Assembly: GCA_035458585.1 (NCBI GenBank)
Contig: DATHZN010000036.1
Coordinates: forward strand, 1 to 64,000
From: Marinobacterium_E sp035458585
GTDB lineage: Bacteria; Pseudomonadota; Gammaproteobacteria; Pseudomonadales; Balneatricaceae
Direction of reading: 5' to 3'
Length of the DNA: 64,000 nt
Both the position numbers and the translations under genes were made by a program. Below are positions 7,803 through 17,175 of the stretch, one piece after another. Positions within the stretch are counted from its first letter, which is position 1. Each line of letters begins with the position of its first letter. The notes under the pieces were generated by a model, which did not search any database, was not told the origin of the DNA, and saw only the letters and a program-made list of their open reading frames with translations.

Positions 7803-8705
7803 TTAGCTAGAGCGGTTCAGATACCGCGCTAGCTCCTGATTCATCAACTGCGCAATCTGTCGAGGCTTTTGGTAGGGAAGAGAGTGATCGGTTCCGGGGA
7901 TTAAGAAATAGTGCCAGTTGGGCATACGTTCAGCTAGTGAGCGGTGAAGCTCGTGCATTGGCTCCACGCTTAGGCTACCGATAAAACTGCTGACATCGCC
8001 TTGAGCGCCCAAGAGCTTTTCTCGATCGATCTGATTAATCGCTGCATTTACCGCCTCCAGTGAGTGTGCAAAACCCTTAGCCCTCTCACCCAGGCGGTCA
8101 ATTGTGAGTCTTTCGACCTGCTCACTCACCCTTCGATTGGGTGAGATGGTATCGAGAAACTGCTTGATGCCCGATATTGAATCCTGCTGATGTAGCACTT
8201 TAGCCGCGGCGGCAAACTGCTGACGCACCGAAACCGTCTCGCGCCAATCCATGCGATCAAGCGCAGCACTCTCTAGAAGGAACTGTTTCTCTACCTGACC
8301 CCTGAGTTGCTGTTTGAGCAGCATGGACACCAGTCCGCCCAACGAGTAACCACCCAGATCAAACTGCCTCCAGCCGATATTGTTCAGAAGCGCCTGTAAA
8401 TCAGCAACAAGCTCTTCAACCAAAAATGGGTGTTCCTGCTGATCAAGACTCTCTGTATCGCCAGCCCCTCGCAGATCGGGTACCAGGATCTCTGTCCAAC
8501 CCGTGAGGAAATGCTGCAAACTCTCCCAGGTATGCCGCCCCGCAACGCCCGCACCGTGCAACAGCACTAGCCTGCGACCAGAGGTCACCTGAGCGTGTGT
8601 ATAGATACGGTAGGCAATTCGATGCCCGGCATGTTCAAAGATGCCTGGTTGAGCATTTGAAGGAGAGCGGCGAGTCATAGACTGTATAAGGGCTGGGCTT
8701 AGCAC
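7803..8705 (-). CDS. Alpha/beta hydrolase, substrate unknown
   Basis: A 300-aa alpha/beta hydrolase. It has the oxyanion-loop segment LLHGAG (about 48-53), the nucleophile elbow GYSLGG with Ser about 121, and the late histidine in PGTDHSLP (about 271). No signal peptide is seen, so it is probably cytoplasmic. It begins 14 bases after thrH and is likely co-transcribed with it. The first start is GTG at 8705; an ATG at codon 10 (8678) is an alternative, and neither has a clear ribosome site. The substrate cannot be read from the sequence. Confidence 0.85.
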   Translation of the reverse strand: MLSPALIQSMTRRSPSNAQPGIFEHAGHRIAYRIYTHAQVTSGRRLVLLHGAGVAGRHTWESLQHFLTGWTEILVPDLRGAGDTESLDQQEHPFLVEELVADLQALLNNIGWRQFDLGGYSLGGLVSMLLKQQLRGQVEKQFLLESAALDRMDWRETVSVRQQFAAAAKVLHQQDSISGIKQFLDTISPNRRVSEQVERLTIDRLGERAKGFAHSLEAVNAAINQIDREKLLGAQGDVSSFIGSLSVEPMHELHRSLAERMPNWHYFLIPGTDHSLPYQKPRQIAQLMNQELARYLNRSS

Positions 8706-8719
8706 CCAGCCAGCTATGC

Positions 8720-9337
8720 TTAGAGACTAAGTTCGCGATTACTGGCCGTAATGAAGGCCTTTTTCAGATCTTCATAGTTGTGGACGGCCGGAAATTGCGG
8801 AAACTCATCAATCACATTCTGCGGTGCATGAAACAGAATACCCTGCTCTGCCTGACTCAGCATTGTTGTGTCGTTGTAGGAATCACCGGCAGCGATGACA
8901 CGATAGTTCAGCAGTTGGAAGGCTCTTACTGACTGGCGCTTAGGGTCTCTCTGGCGCAAGGTGTAGTCGGTAATCCGACCTGTGTGATCCACTTCAAGCT
9001 TGTGACAAAAGAGCGTCGGGTTACCCAGCTGAGCCATCAAAGGCGCTGCGAACTCATAGAATGTATCGGACAAAATAATCAGCTGAAATCGCGCCCTAAG
9101 CCAGTCGACAAACTCCTGGGCACCTGGCAGAGGCGTCAGGCGACTGATAGTTTCCTGTATTTGCGGCAACTTCAGCCCATGCTCATCCAAAATACGCAGG
9201 CGCTGTTTCATCAGCACATCGTAGTCAGGAATATCGCGAGTTGTTGCTTTGAGCTCCTCAATTCCGGTCTCTTCTGCAAACGCAATCCAGATTTCCGGTA
9301 TCAGAACACCTTCGAGGTCAAGACATGCAAGTTCCAC
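8720..9337 (-). CDS. thrH: Bifunctional phosphoserine phosphatase / homoserine phosphotransferase ThrH
   Basis: A HAD-superfamily enzyme that dephosphorylates phosphoserine and can transfer the phosphate to homoserine, linking serine and threonine synthesis. At 205 aa it has the normal ThrH length. The N-terminal nucleophile motif is DLEGV (Asp 7), with ILSDTFYEF in the middle and the acidic metal motif GDSYNDT near residue 155. The GTG start at 9337 is preceded by GGAGG at good spacing. The alpha/beta hydrolase follows in the same direction. Confidence 0.94.
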   Translation of the reverse strand: MELACLDLEGVLIPEIWIAFAEETGIEELKATTRDIPDYDVLMKQRLRILDEHGLKLPQIQETISRLTPLPGAQEFVDWLRARFQLIILSDTFYEFAAPLMAQLGNPTLFCHKLEVDHTGRITDYTLRQRDPKRQSVRAFQLLNYRVIAAGDSYNDTTMLSQAEQGILFHAPQNVIDEFPQFPAVHNYEDLKKAFITASNRELSL

Positions 9338-9416
9338 TTAAAAGCCTCCAGCTAAAATCAGCCCGACACTCTAGCGATTAAGTGATTAGGTTTCAACGTT
9401 GCTTCGCCGGAGCAGG

Positions 9417-10391
9417 TTAGCGGCGGGGTAACTCCAGTCCGGCAAAGAGCTCATCCACCTCCGCTCTGTTAGAGCAAGCCTGAACCCGTTCCACCATCTC
9501 AACTGTCAGGTGAGGTGCAAAAGCATGGATAAACTCATACATATACCCACGTAAGAAGGTCCCCTTGCGGAAGCCTATTTTTGTAACCGAGTCAGGGAAT
9601 AGATGACTTGCGTCGAGAGCAACCAGATCATTATCGAGCTGATCATCGACCGCCATGGACGCGATAATTCCCACACCAAGCCCTAAACGAACGTAGGTCT
9701 TAATAACATCAGAGTCTACCGCGGTGAAGACGATACGCGGTTCAAGGCCCTCTTTACGGAAGGCTTTGTCGAGATCTCCTCGACCGGTGAAGCCGAAGGT
9801 GTATGTCACAATAGGCACCCGCGCGAGGTCCTGCAGGGAGAGTTTCTCAACCTGAGCCAGCGGATGGGTTTTAGGTACGACAACCGAACGATTCCAACGA
9901 TATACAGGCATCATCACAAGATCTGAATGTCCGCCGATCGCCTCTGTCGCGATTGCAAAGTCGACATCGCCATCTGCCGCCATACTTGAGATCTGCACTG
10001 GGTTTCCCTGATGCATGTGCAGCGATACGTCTGGATAACTCTTAATAAAATCGTTAATGATGGTAGGCAGCGCGTAACGAGCTTGAGTATGAGTAGTTGC
10101 AACCGACAAACTTCCCTTACGCTCGTCGCTGTGCTCCTGCGCAACCTGACGAATGGAGTCCACTTTTTGCAAGATGTCTCCAGCGATCTCCAATATCGCC
10201 TCTCCGGCAGGAGTAATCCGCGTCAGGTGTTTACCACTGCGTGCAAAGACTTCAACACCCAACTCGTCCTCAAGCAGACGAATCTGCTTGGAGATACCTG
10301 GCTGAGAGGTGTAGAGGCTCTGGGCGGTCGCCGACACATTAAGATCATGTTTGGACACTTCCCAGATGTAGCGCAGCTGTTGCAGTTTCAT
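9417..10391 (-). CDS. cysB: LysR-type sulfur-assimilation regulator CysB
   Basis: Activates cysteine biosynthesis and sulfate/thiosulfate uptake genes in response to N-acetylserine. I start it at the ATG at 10391, giving 324 aa and the family N-terminus MKLQQLRYIWEVSKHDLNVS; an upstream in-frame ATG would add 13 unlikely residues. The LysR helix-turn-helix spans about 1-60. The effector domain follows from about 90, with the conserved TTHTQARYALP (about 100-110). It is monocistronic, with about 135 bases before the next gene. Confidence 0.97.
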   Translation of the reverse strand: MKLQQLRYIWEVSKHDLNVSATAQSLYTSQPGISKQIRLLEDELGVEVFARSGKHLTRITPAGEAILEIAGDILQKVDSIRQVAQEHSDERKGSLSVATTHTQARYALPTIINDFIKSYPDVSLHMHQGNPVQISSMAADGDVDFAIATEAIGGHSDLVMMPVYRWNRSVVVPKTHPLAQVEKLSLQDLARVPIVTYTFGFTGRGDLDKAFRKEGLEPRIVFTAVDSDVIKTYVRLGLGVGIIASMAVDDQLDNDLVALDASHLFPDSVTKIGFRKGTFLRGYMYEFIHAFAPHLTVEMVERVQACSNRAEVDELFAGLELPRR

Positions 10392-10525
10392 GACGTACTC
10401 CAAATGAAGCAAAGAGCAGCTGATACACAAGGGCTGCTCTGGCCAGATCGTTAGTACATACTAATATAACACTTGAATCTAAGCATATCAAAAAGAGATA
10501 TGCCTGTGCGTGGACCTGAATCTGT

Positions 10526-11626
10526 TTAGAGTCGAGCGTTCAGACGACGGATCTGATCCTCTTGGGTCGTCACACGCTTCTCCAGTGAATTAACACGAGC
10601 ATTCGCACGGGTCAGCTGCTCATCGCGCTCTTTGATCTGCTGGCGTAGACTGTTCTCCCGCTTCGATGCTTCATTCGCAGAAACGTTCTGACGTTGGGTC
10701 AGACGGCGATTCTCCTCTTCAAGCTCGGTAATCCGCGCCTCCTGACGGCGAGTGCTATTCCCTTCTTTAAGCAACTTCGCATTCACAGCAGAGATTTCAC
10801 GGCTATAGCTGGCTAGCGTCTGTTTCAACTCGTCCAGCTCTTTTTCGAGGTCCGCAATTGTTCCCTCTTGCATGTCGATGCGGGCATCCTTACGTGCATT
10901 TTGTGCCTGCAACTCATGCACCTGACGCGTTAGTTCAGCCTCGCTACGGCCTGACTCATCACGTACCTTCTCCAACGCGTTGCGATAATGGCGTGTTTCG
11001 ACCTCAGCTCGACTAACAGCTTCCAACGCCTGGCGTTGCTCCTCTTTAATCCGTTGATCAAAGAGTTTTTTACCGTCTTCGTACTGTTTACGCAGCTGCG
11101 ACAACTCAGATTCAGCATTGGCACGTTGTTGTTCAAACTTTTTCCGCTGATTCGTTTCAGACGCGAGGTTAGCTTTTAGAACAGTAATTTCCGCTTCCAG
11201 TGTACGAGTGGTCTGCGTCGCCTTGTCTATAGAGGCGGTTTGATCACGATACTTACGCTCCAGTTCACGGTAGCGTGCGTCAGCATCGCGAACCTGGTCT
11301 CGCACTGAGCGACGCTCCTCCTCGTCACTCACACGGGTGGCGCTCACCTCTTCTCGCACAATTCCAATGGCTTCATCAAGCGCTGCCGTCCAGATTTGTC
11401 GAATCTGCATCTGCAGCATCTCAGGCGGTGCTTGGCGACTCTTATCAATCTGCCGATGCGAGGTGTGACGGGACTCTATGAATGCAGCAGTCCAACGAGA
11501 AAAAGGCAGTTCGACCTGATGCCGATCAAGACCGGTTTCAGCAACCAGACGCTCCAGGCTTGGCAGCTCACCCTGCTCAAAGAGTTGATCCGAAATTTCA
11601 AAAATACGCTGTTCTATATCTGACAT
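10526..11626 (-). CDS. KfrA-like DNA-binding coiled-coil protein
   Basis: 366 aa. Residues 1 to about 120 match the KfrA N-terminal DNA-binding layout (a helix pair around ELPSLERLVAETGLDRHQVELPFSRW). The rest, about 120-366, is an almost unbroken heptad-rich coiled coil of Glu, Arg, Gln, Lys and Leu. On plasmids, KfrA binds its own promoter and forms filaments that aid partitioning. This copy sits among core genes, between cysB and rluC, 23 bases from rluC, so it is not an obvious plasmid remnant. A chromosome-organising or regulatory role is possible but unproven. Confidence 0.75.
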   Translation of the reverse strand: MSDIEQRIFEISDQLFEQGELPSLERLVAETGLDRHQVELPFSRWTAAFIESRHTSHRQIDKSRQAPPEMLQMQIRQIWTAALDEAIGIVREEVSATRVSDEEERRSVRDQVRDADARYRELERKYRDQTASIDKATQTTRTLEAEITVLKANLASETNQRKKFEQQRANAESELSQLRKQYEDGKKLFDQRIKEEQRQALEAVSRAEVETRHYRNALEKVRDESGRSEAELTRQVHELQAQNARKDARIDMQEGTIADLEKELDELKQTLASYSREISAVNAKLLKEGNSTRRQEARITELEEENRRLTQRQNVSANEASKRENSLRQQIKERDEQLTRANARVNSLEKRVTTQEDQIRRLNARL

Positions 11627-11649
11627 TTATCTGTTTTTCCGCAGAAACT

Positions 11650-12609
11650 TTATTGCAGCTTATCCATCGTACGCACAAGTAATGGATCCAGAGGTGCGCT
11701 CACCTCCAGAACCTCGCCTTGTGGAAGGCTAACGACCAGACCTGCTGCGTGCAACATCAATCGTTTGAAACCCAACACTCTGAAACGCTGGTTGTCCTCG
11801 TCAATCGTGTACTTTGTATCACCTACAATGGGGTGCCCAGTGAACTGACAATGGACTCGAATCTGATGCGTGCGACCTGTTTTTGGGCGCGCTTCAACCA
11901 AGGTGGCTAAATCACCGAATCGGCGCAAGACTCTGTAGTCTGTGATGGATGCTTTACCTTCCGCATCCACCTTGACAAATCGTTCACCGGAACGTACCTC
12001 AGCCTTGAGTAATGGTGCGTCGATCTGCTTGTGCCGTGACTCCCAACGCCCAACAACCAGCGCCTGATAAATCTTTGTCACTTTGCGCTCACGCAGCGCC
12101 TCATGCAGTACGCGCAGCATCGAGCGCTTCTTGGCAATCATAATGCAGCCGGAAGTATCACGGTCAAGACGGTGCACCAGCTCAAGGAAGCGAGCTTCGG
12201 GACGCAGCTTACGCACTGCCTCTATTAACCCCAGCGATACCCCACTACCACCATGGACAGCAAGACCGGAGGGCTTGTTGATCACCATCAATCGTTCATC
12301 CTCATACAAAATGGAGGACTCCAGATGGGCGATTAACGAGTCACTGACCGGTGCAGCTTCTCCCTTTTCAGGTAGCCGTACGGGTGCAATACGGACAACA
12401 TCGCCACCCTGTAGCTTATACTCGGGTTTGATCCGTTTTTTGTTCACACGAACTTCGCCCTTGCGCAACAGCCTGTAGATCAAACTTTTGGGCGCCCCTT
12501 TGAGAGCAGTTCGCAGAAAGTTATCAATGCGTTGACCGGCAAGATCTGGCTCGATCTCGACAAATTGAACTTTAGGTGCGTTTAAGTTGGCGTTGTCGCT
12601 GTTGGACAT
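11650..12609 (-). CDS. rluC: 23S rRNA pseudouridine(955/2504/2580) synthase RluC
   Basis: Converts three uridines in 23S rRNA to pseudouridine. The 319-aa protein has an N-terminal S4 RNA-binding domain (about 18-80, LRKGEVRVNKKRIKPEYKL). The RluA-type catalytic domain carries the active-site aspartate in HRLDRDTSG (about 147-155). Length is typical. It is divergent from rne, the arrangement found in many gammaproteobacteria. A minus-strand -10-like TAGAAT lies about 40 bases before its ATG. Confidence 0.96.
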   Translation of the reverse strand: MSNSDNANLNAPKVQFVEIEPDLAGQRIDNFLRTALKGAPKSLIYRLLRKGEVRVNKKRIKPEYKLQGGDVVRIAPVRLPEKGEAAPVSDSLIAHLESSILYEDERLMVINKPSGLAVHGGSGVSLGLIEAVRKLRPEARFLELVHRLDRDTSGCIMIAKKRSMLRVLHEALRERKVTKIYQALVVGRWESRHKQIDAPLLKAEVRSGERFVKVDAEGKASITDYRVLRRFGDLATLVEARPKTGRTHQIRVHCQFTGHPIVGDTKYTIDEDNQRFRVLGFKRLMLHAAGLVVSLPQGEVLEVSAPLDPLLVRTMDKLQ

Positions 12610-12659
12610 GAATAAACAGTAAGATTAATTGCTGATAGGGGTGGTAATTGCTATATTCT

Positions 12660-13087
12660 ACCGCTGCTGACCGGAGAAAGCCTTAACTAATTTCAGAGCT
12701 TCTTTAGCGGCGAGTACAGACGAGACCATTTCCCTGTCGCTCGCGCCTCCTTCAGCCTATGTGCTTCAAGCGCCGCGTCCTCATTAAACCTTGGCCGCGC
12801 GTTGAAGCGAAACGATAGAGTTTATCCAGGCTACGCCTGCAGAATCGCTGATGCGCTCGGCGACTGGTTGCAGGTGGAGATGCACGCTTACCCGGAACCT
12901 GCGCGACAGACTTCATTTGCGCAGTAACAGCAAGTAACTATAACGACATAGGTCGGCGTTTCCTCCACCGTAGGTCCGCAAACTACCGGTTTAAAAACTC
13001 GGGAGTAATCGCGTCGAATCCGAAAGACCAGTCCAGCCATAATTGCGTCTCAATGCCTGCCGCCGCGGCCCTAAGAGACTGATTTTA
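12660..13087 (+). promoter_or_regulatory. Long structured rne leader region
   Basis: About 480 bases separate rluC from rne with no supportable gene. The rne-proximal part contains several hairpins: GCTTCAA/TTGAAGC (763-769/802-808 of the 12 kb block), AGGC/GCCT around 12828-12838, and GCAGGT/ACCTGC (12870-12875/12897-12902). In enterobacteria the rne 5' UTR folds into hairpins through which RNase E controls its own mRNA. Similar use here is inferred from position; I cannot align it to the known element. Confidence 0.4.
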
Positions 13088-16048
13088 ATGAAAAGAATGC
13101 TTATCAACGCAACTCAGCCAGAGGAGTTGCGCGTGGCGATGGTCGATGGCCAACGTCTCTACGATCTGGATATTGAATCGACCAACCGTGAACAGAAAAA
13201 GGCAAATATCTACAAAGGTAAGATCACCCGAGTAGAACCAAGCCTCGAAGCCGCGTTCGTAGATTACGGTGCTGAACGTCACGGCTTCCTTCCTCTCAAA
13301 GAGATCTCGCGTGAGTACTTCAATGGATCAGCAGAGCGTGGTCAGCGCCCAAACATTCGCGACCTTGTAAAAGAGGGAACGGAAGTTATCGTCCAGGTTG
13401 AGAAGGAGGAGCGTGGCTCGAAAGGCGCTGCACTGACCACTTTTATCAGCCTAGCCGGCCGTTACCTTGTACTGATGCCAAACAACCCACGTGCTGGCGG
13501 TATCTCTCGTCGCATAGAGGGTGAAGAGCGCACTCAGCTTAAGGATGCGATGTCAGGCCTTGAGATCCCAAAGGGAATGGGTGTAATCATCCGCACCGCC
13601 GGTATAGGTCGTAGCACCGAAGAGCTACAGTGGGACCTTAACTACCTAGCCACGGTGTGGGAAGCGATCACGAATGTGAATAACCGTGCCGCACCCTTCT
13701 TGATTTATCAAGAGAGCAATGTCGTCATTCGCGCTGTTCGTGACTACCTTCGCGCTGATATCGGCGAAGTGTTAATTGATGATTCAGGCGCTCACCAGCA
13801 GGCACTCGAGTTTGTGCGCCAGGTGATGCCAAGTTATGAGCCACGTATCAAGCAGTATAAAGAGCAGATCCCGCTCTTCAACCGGTTCCAGATCGAGAGT
13901 CAGATAGAGTCTGCGTTTGAGCGGGAAGTTAAGCTGCCATCGGGTGGTTCTATCGTTATTGACCCCACGGAGGCACTTGTCTCTATCGATATCAACTCAG
14001 CCCGCGCCACGCGCGGCGGCGATATTGAAGAGACCGCACTGAACACCAACCTCGAAGCAGCCGACGAGATCGCTCGCCAGTTACGTCTTCGCGATATGGG
14101 TGGGTTAGTGGTCATCGACTTTATTGATATGACGCCAATCAAACACCAGCGCGAAGTCGAGAAGCGCCTGCAGGAAGCGCTGAAACTTGATCGCGCGCGC
14201 GTGCAGATGGGGCGGATATCTCGTTTTGGCTTACTTGAGATGTCACGTCAGCGACTGCGTCCGTCGCTTGCAGAGAGCCGCGGACACGTCTGTCCTCGTT
14301 GTCACGGTCAGGGCACCATTCGCGATATCGAGTCCTTGGCTCTGTCAATTTTGCGTCTGATCGAAGAGGAGTCAGGCAAAGATCGTACGGCTCAGATTCG
14401 AGCGATCCTGCCGGTATCCGTGGCGACCTTCCTGCTGAACGAAAAGCGTCACCAGGTTCACGAGATTGAGCTGCGCAATAAGTGTCGCGTGGTCGTTGTG
14501 CCGAACCCTAACATGGAGACGCCGCACTACGAGGTGGTTCGTTTGCGAGATGACAACACTCTCACAACGCTCAACGATGCGAGCTACACCATTCAGTCAG
14601 ACGAGAGTGAAGAGGACACGGCGGAAGAGGTAAAACCTGTTCGCCGCGAACAGGCAGCAGTACAGGGTGTATTGCAAACTACAAATCCGCCACAGCCGGC
14701 TGCACCCGCAGAGTCGAAGGTGGAAGAGCAATCAACCCCAGTCGACAAGGTTGCCGCAGCCGCACCTGCTTCGGCATCCGTCCCATCCCTGGGCCAGCGA
14801 ATCATGCGCTCGCTCAAGAGCTTGTTTGGTGCAAGCACTGTCCAAGAGTCAACCTCGGATAAGACGACGCCAGCGAACGATCAGACAGAGTCTGAAGAAG
14901 AGAGTGGCAACCGCGGTAATCGTGGAAACCGCGGTGGTCGCAACAGTTCAAACCGCCGCCGTAATGACAACCGTCGTGGTGGACGTCGTGGCCAGCAAGA
15001 GCGTCGTGACAGCGATGAAGTCATAACCGTTGAGCAGGAGCAGAATTTGCCAGAGATTGGCAAATCGGACGAGGAGGATTCCGATAGCCGCAACGAGGGT
15101 CGCTCACGCCGTCGCCGTCGCGGTGGCCGTAACAATCGACGTAACAACGAGAATGATGATCAAAATCAGACCGATAGCAACGAGTCTACTGATGATCAGC
15201 AGCACGACGAGGGTCAGCAGCCCAAGCGTGAACGTAGCAAACGCCGTGGTCGGTCGCGTCGCGCTAACACAGATCGTCAAGCCGAACGCACTAACCCCTT
15301 CGTTGCCGAAGAGAGCGCTGAGTCGACCACTGAGACCGAGGTCAAGGCTGCTGAGGGAGCCGTTGATCAGGCTACAGCTGATATAGCCGAAGGCAAGACA
15401 GCTCAGTCGCATGAGCATGCCGCGGAAGCTGCCGACGAGATAGCGTCCACTGAATCGGCCGCAGTAAACGTAAACCCAACAGCTGTCGAAGAGCCTTCAG
15501 CAGTTGAAGAGCCTTCAGCTGTTGAGAAGCCATCGGCTGTTGAGGAGCCCTCAGCTGTTGAGAAGCTCTCAGCCATTGAAGAGCCCTCAGCTACCGAGAA
15601 ATCCTCAGCCCTGGAACAACCAAGCTCAGCAGAAGAAGCTCAGTCTCAGGAGCCCGTCGCTGAAGAGATAGCTGAAGCCCAGATGCCTGCAGTTGCTGAG
15701 GAGCCTTCAGCCAGTCAAGAGCCATCGGCTGGTGAAGAGCCTTCAGCCAGTCAAGAGCCTTCAGACGGTGAAGAGCCATCATCGAGCGAAGAGCCTTTGG
15801 TTACAGAAGAGCCCTCTAAAGAAGGTGAGCCATCGGCAGAGCAAGAGCCAAAAGCGACTGAAGTACCTGCAGCTGTGGTAGCCTCAGTTGAACAAGGGGT
15901 TGATAATTCAGCAGATGCAGCCTCTGCCGAGACACCGGTTGTAGATGAAGCTGCTACGGAAGCCAATGCTCCTCGTCGTCGCCGTCGTGCTGCAAACGAC
16001 CCACGTTTGAAACGTAAACAGCAGCAGGAGGAGACCTCTTCTAACTAA
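13088..16048 (+). CDS. rne: Ribonuclease E
   Basis: The main endoribonuclease of mRNA decay and of rRNA/tRNA processing, and the scaffold of the degradosome at the inner membrane. I start at ATG 13088 (MKRMLINATQPEELRVA, 986 aa), not at an ATG 45 bases upstream. An S1 domain lies at about 35-125. Catalytic Asp residues are in SIDINSA (about 301) and VVIDFIDM (about 344), and the Zn-link is CPRCHGQG (Cys about 402 and 405). The C-terminal half is disordered, with Arg-rich RNA-binding blocks (about 610-740) and Pro-Ser-Ala-Glu repeats (about 800-920). A clear terminator follows. Confidence 0.98.
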   Translation: MKRMLINATQPEELRVAMVDGQRLYDLDIESTNREQKKANIYKGKITRVEPSLEAAFVDYGAERHGFLPLKEISREYFNGSAERGQRPNIRDLVKEGTEVIVQVEKEERGSKGAALTTFISLAGRYLVLMPNNPRAGGISRRIEGEERTQLKDAMSGLEIPKGMGVIIRTAGIGRSTEELQWDLNYLATVWEAITNVNNRAAPFLIYQESNVVIRAVRDYLRADIGEVLIDDSGAHQQALEFVRQVMPSYEPRIKQYKEQIPLFNRFQIESQIESAFEREVKLPSGGSIVIDPTEALVSIDINSARATRGGDIEETALNTNLEAADEIARQLRLRDMGGLVVIDFIDMTPIKHQREVEKRLQEALKLDRARVQMGRISRFGLLEMSRQRLRPSLAESRGHVCPRCHGQGTIRDIESLALSILRLIEEESGKDRTAQIRAILPVSVATFLLNEKRHQVHEIELRNKCRVVVVPNPNMETPHYEVVRLRDDNTLTTLNDASYTIQSDESEEDTAEEVKPVRREQAAVQGVLQTTNPPQPAAPAESKVEEQSTPVDKVAAAAPASASVPSLGQRIMRSLKSLFGASTVQESTSDKTTPANDQTESEEESGNRGNRGNRGGRNSSNRRRNDNRRGGRRGQQERRDSDEVITVEQEQNLPEIGKSDEEDSDSRNEGRSRRRRRGGRNNRRNNENDDQNQTDSNESTDDQQHDEGQQPKRERSKRRGRSRRANTDRQAERTNPFVAEESAESTTETEVKAAEGAVDQATADIAEGKTAQSHEHAAEAADEIASTESAAVNVNPTAVEEPSAVEEPSAVEKPSAVEEPSAVEKLSAIEEPSATEKSSALEQPSSAEEAQSQEPVAEEIAEAQMPAVAEEPSASQEPSAGEEPSASQEPSDGEEPSSSEEPLVTEEPSKEGEPSAEQEPKATEVPAAVVASVEQGVDNSADAASAETPVVDEAATEANAPRRRRRAANDPRLKRKQQQEETSSN
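15481..15850 (+). repeat. Degenerate SAVEEP-type repeats inside rne
   Basis: Two blocks (about 15481-15640 and 15691-15850) encode tandem six-residue units of the form P-S-A-(V/S)-E-(E/K). The first is mostly SAVEEP/SAVEKP; the second is PSASQE/PSAGEE. The DNA repeats are imperfect, so they are ageing rather than freshly duplicated. They extend the acidic disordered tail and would be prone to length change. Confidence 0.75.
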
Positions 16049-16067
16049 GAGGCTATCCACAACAGAG

Positions 16068-16103
16068 AAAAGCCCTGTTATCTCTCGGTAACGGGGCTTT
16101 TTA
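16068..16103 (+). terminator. Intrinsic terminator of rne
   Basis: Stem AAAAGCCCTGTTA (16068-16080) pairs with TAACGGGGCTTTT (16089-16101) with one T:G wobble and an 8-base loop, followed by a short T run. It begins 20 bases after the rne stop. It can also serve the convergent murB transcript. Confidence 0.88.
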
Positions 16104-16155
16104 GTTTGAGCTAAGACTGACCATACAGATCAACCTCTAACCCGCCGTCAGCACA

Positions 16156-17175
16156 TTAGGAAGGTGGATAGGAGATCGGCTCCTGCTCCAAATAGATACC
16201 GAACTTTTTTTGCACGTTCTCACGCACCAAAGCAGCCAGCTTCTCAATGTCAGTGCGGCTAGCACCGCCATAATTGACCAGTACCAGCGCCTGCAGTTTA
16301 TGTACGCCGACGCGGCCAAGGGTAAAACCCTTGAGGCCTGCCTGCTCAATTAGCCAGCCAGCTGCCAGTTTGCGACCTGAGTTAGCTGGATAGTTGGGTA
16401 TTTCGGGATAATGGGTCTGCAGTTGCTCAAATTGGGAATGACTGATGACCGGGTTCTTAAAAAAGCTGCCCGCATTGCCCAGTACAGCCGGATCAGGAAG
16501 TTTTGTGCTGCGGATATCACAAACCGCATTGAAGACTGACAGTGCATCAACCTGACTCTTGTTGGCAAAACGTTGTGCCAGTGGCGCATAACTCAATCGG
16601 GGCTGGTACTGGCAACTGAGTCGAAACTCGACACTGGTAATCACAAATCGAGTGGGATTGCGCTTAAATAGTGAATCTCTGTAGCCGAAAAGGCACTCCT
16701 CAGCGTTGAGTGTTACCCATTCCTGAGTATGCGCATCGTATGCGTTGACGCGCTCGACCAACTCACAAACTTCAACGCCGTAGGCACCGATATTTTGTAC
16801 TGGGGAAGCGCCCACCGACCCCGGAATCAACGCCAGGTTCTCCAGTCCGAAGTACCCCTGCTGCAACGTCCAGTGAACAAAGGAGTGCCAACCTTCACCA
16901 GCACCCACTCGAAGCAATACCGTTTCGCCAAAGCGCTCGATAAGTTCAATACCGCCTAGCTTCAGCTGAGCCACAACCCCCAAAACAACCTCAGCCAGAA
17001 CCAGATTACTTCCCCCTCCAAGCCAGAAAACCGGCAGATTTTGGGCTTCTACATAGTCAAACAGCTGCGGAATCTTCTCGGCCTCAGTAATGGCGGTGAA
17101 GTACTGCGCCACACTTTTAAGTCCGAGGGTATTCAAGGCTGTAAGGTCAAACTGAGTCTGGAGCTCCAACGTCAT
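16156..17175 (-). CDS. murB: UDP-N-acetylenolpyruvoylglucosamine reductase MurB
   Basis: Reduces UDP-GlcNAc-enolpyruvate to UDP-MurNAc with NADPH and FAD, the second committed step of peptidoglycan synthesis. The 339-aa type I MurB has the FAD-binding segments WLGGGSNLVL (about 50-59) and ALIPGSVGASPVQNIGAYG (about 116-134), and the catalytic serine region NAGSFFKNP (about 237-245). It overlaps the upstream phosphatase gene by four bases (ATGA). It ends a tightly packed seven-gene run reaching back to exbB. Confidence 0.97.
   Translation of the reverse strand: MTLELQTQFDLTALNTLGLKSVAQYFTAITEAEKIPQLFDYVEAQNLPVFWLGGGSNLVLAEVVLGVVAQLKLGGIELIERFGETVLLRVGAGEGWHSFVHWTLQQGYFGLENLALIPGSVGASPVQNIGAYGVEVCELVERVNAYDAHTQEWVTLNAEECLFGYRDSLFKRNPTRFVITSVEFRLSCQYQPRLSYAPLAQRFANKSQVDALSVFNAVCDIRSTKLPDPAVLGNAGSFFKNPVISHSQFEQLQTHYPEIPNYPANSGRKLAAGWLIEQAGLKGFTLGRVGVHKLQALVLVNYGGASRTDIEKLAALVRENVQKKFGIYLEQEPISYPPS

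Noticed and set aside
10526..11626. KfrA-like gene as sign of an integrated plasmid
   Set aside because: No replication, partition, transfer or integrase gene and no att-like repeats nearby; flanking genes are core.
15104..15418. Hydrophobic minus-strand frame opposite rne
   Set aside because: Antisense of the Arg/Asn/Asp-rich RNase E tail yields a false membrane-like protein.
15481..15850. Tandem repeats as a possible CRISPR or VNTR array
   Set aside because: Units are about 18 bp, in frame and inside rne, without spacers; this is protein repeat coding sequence.
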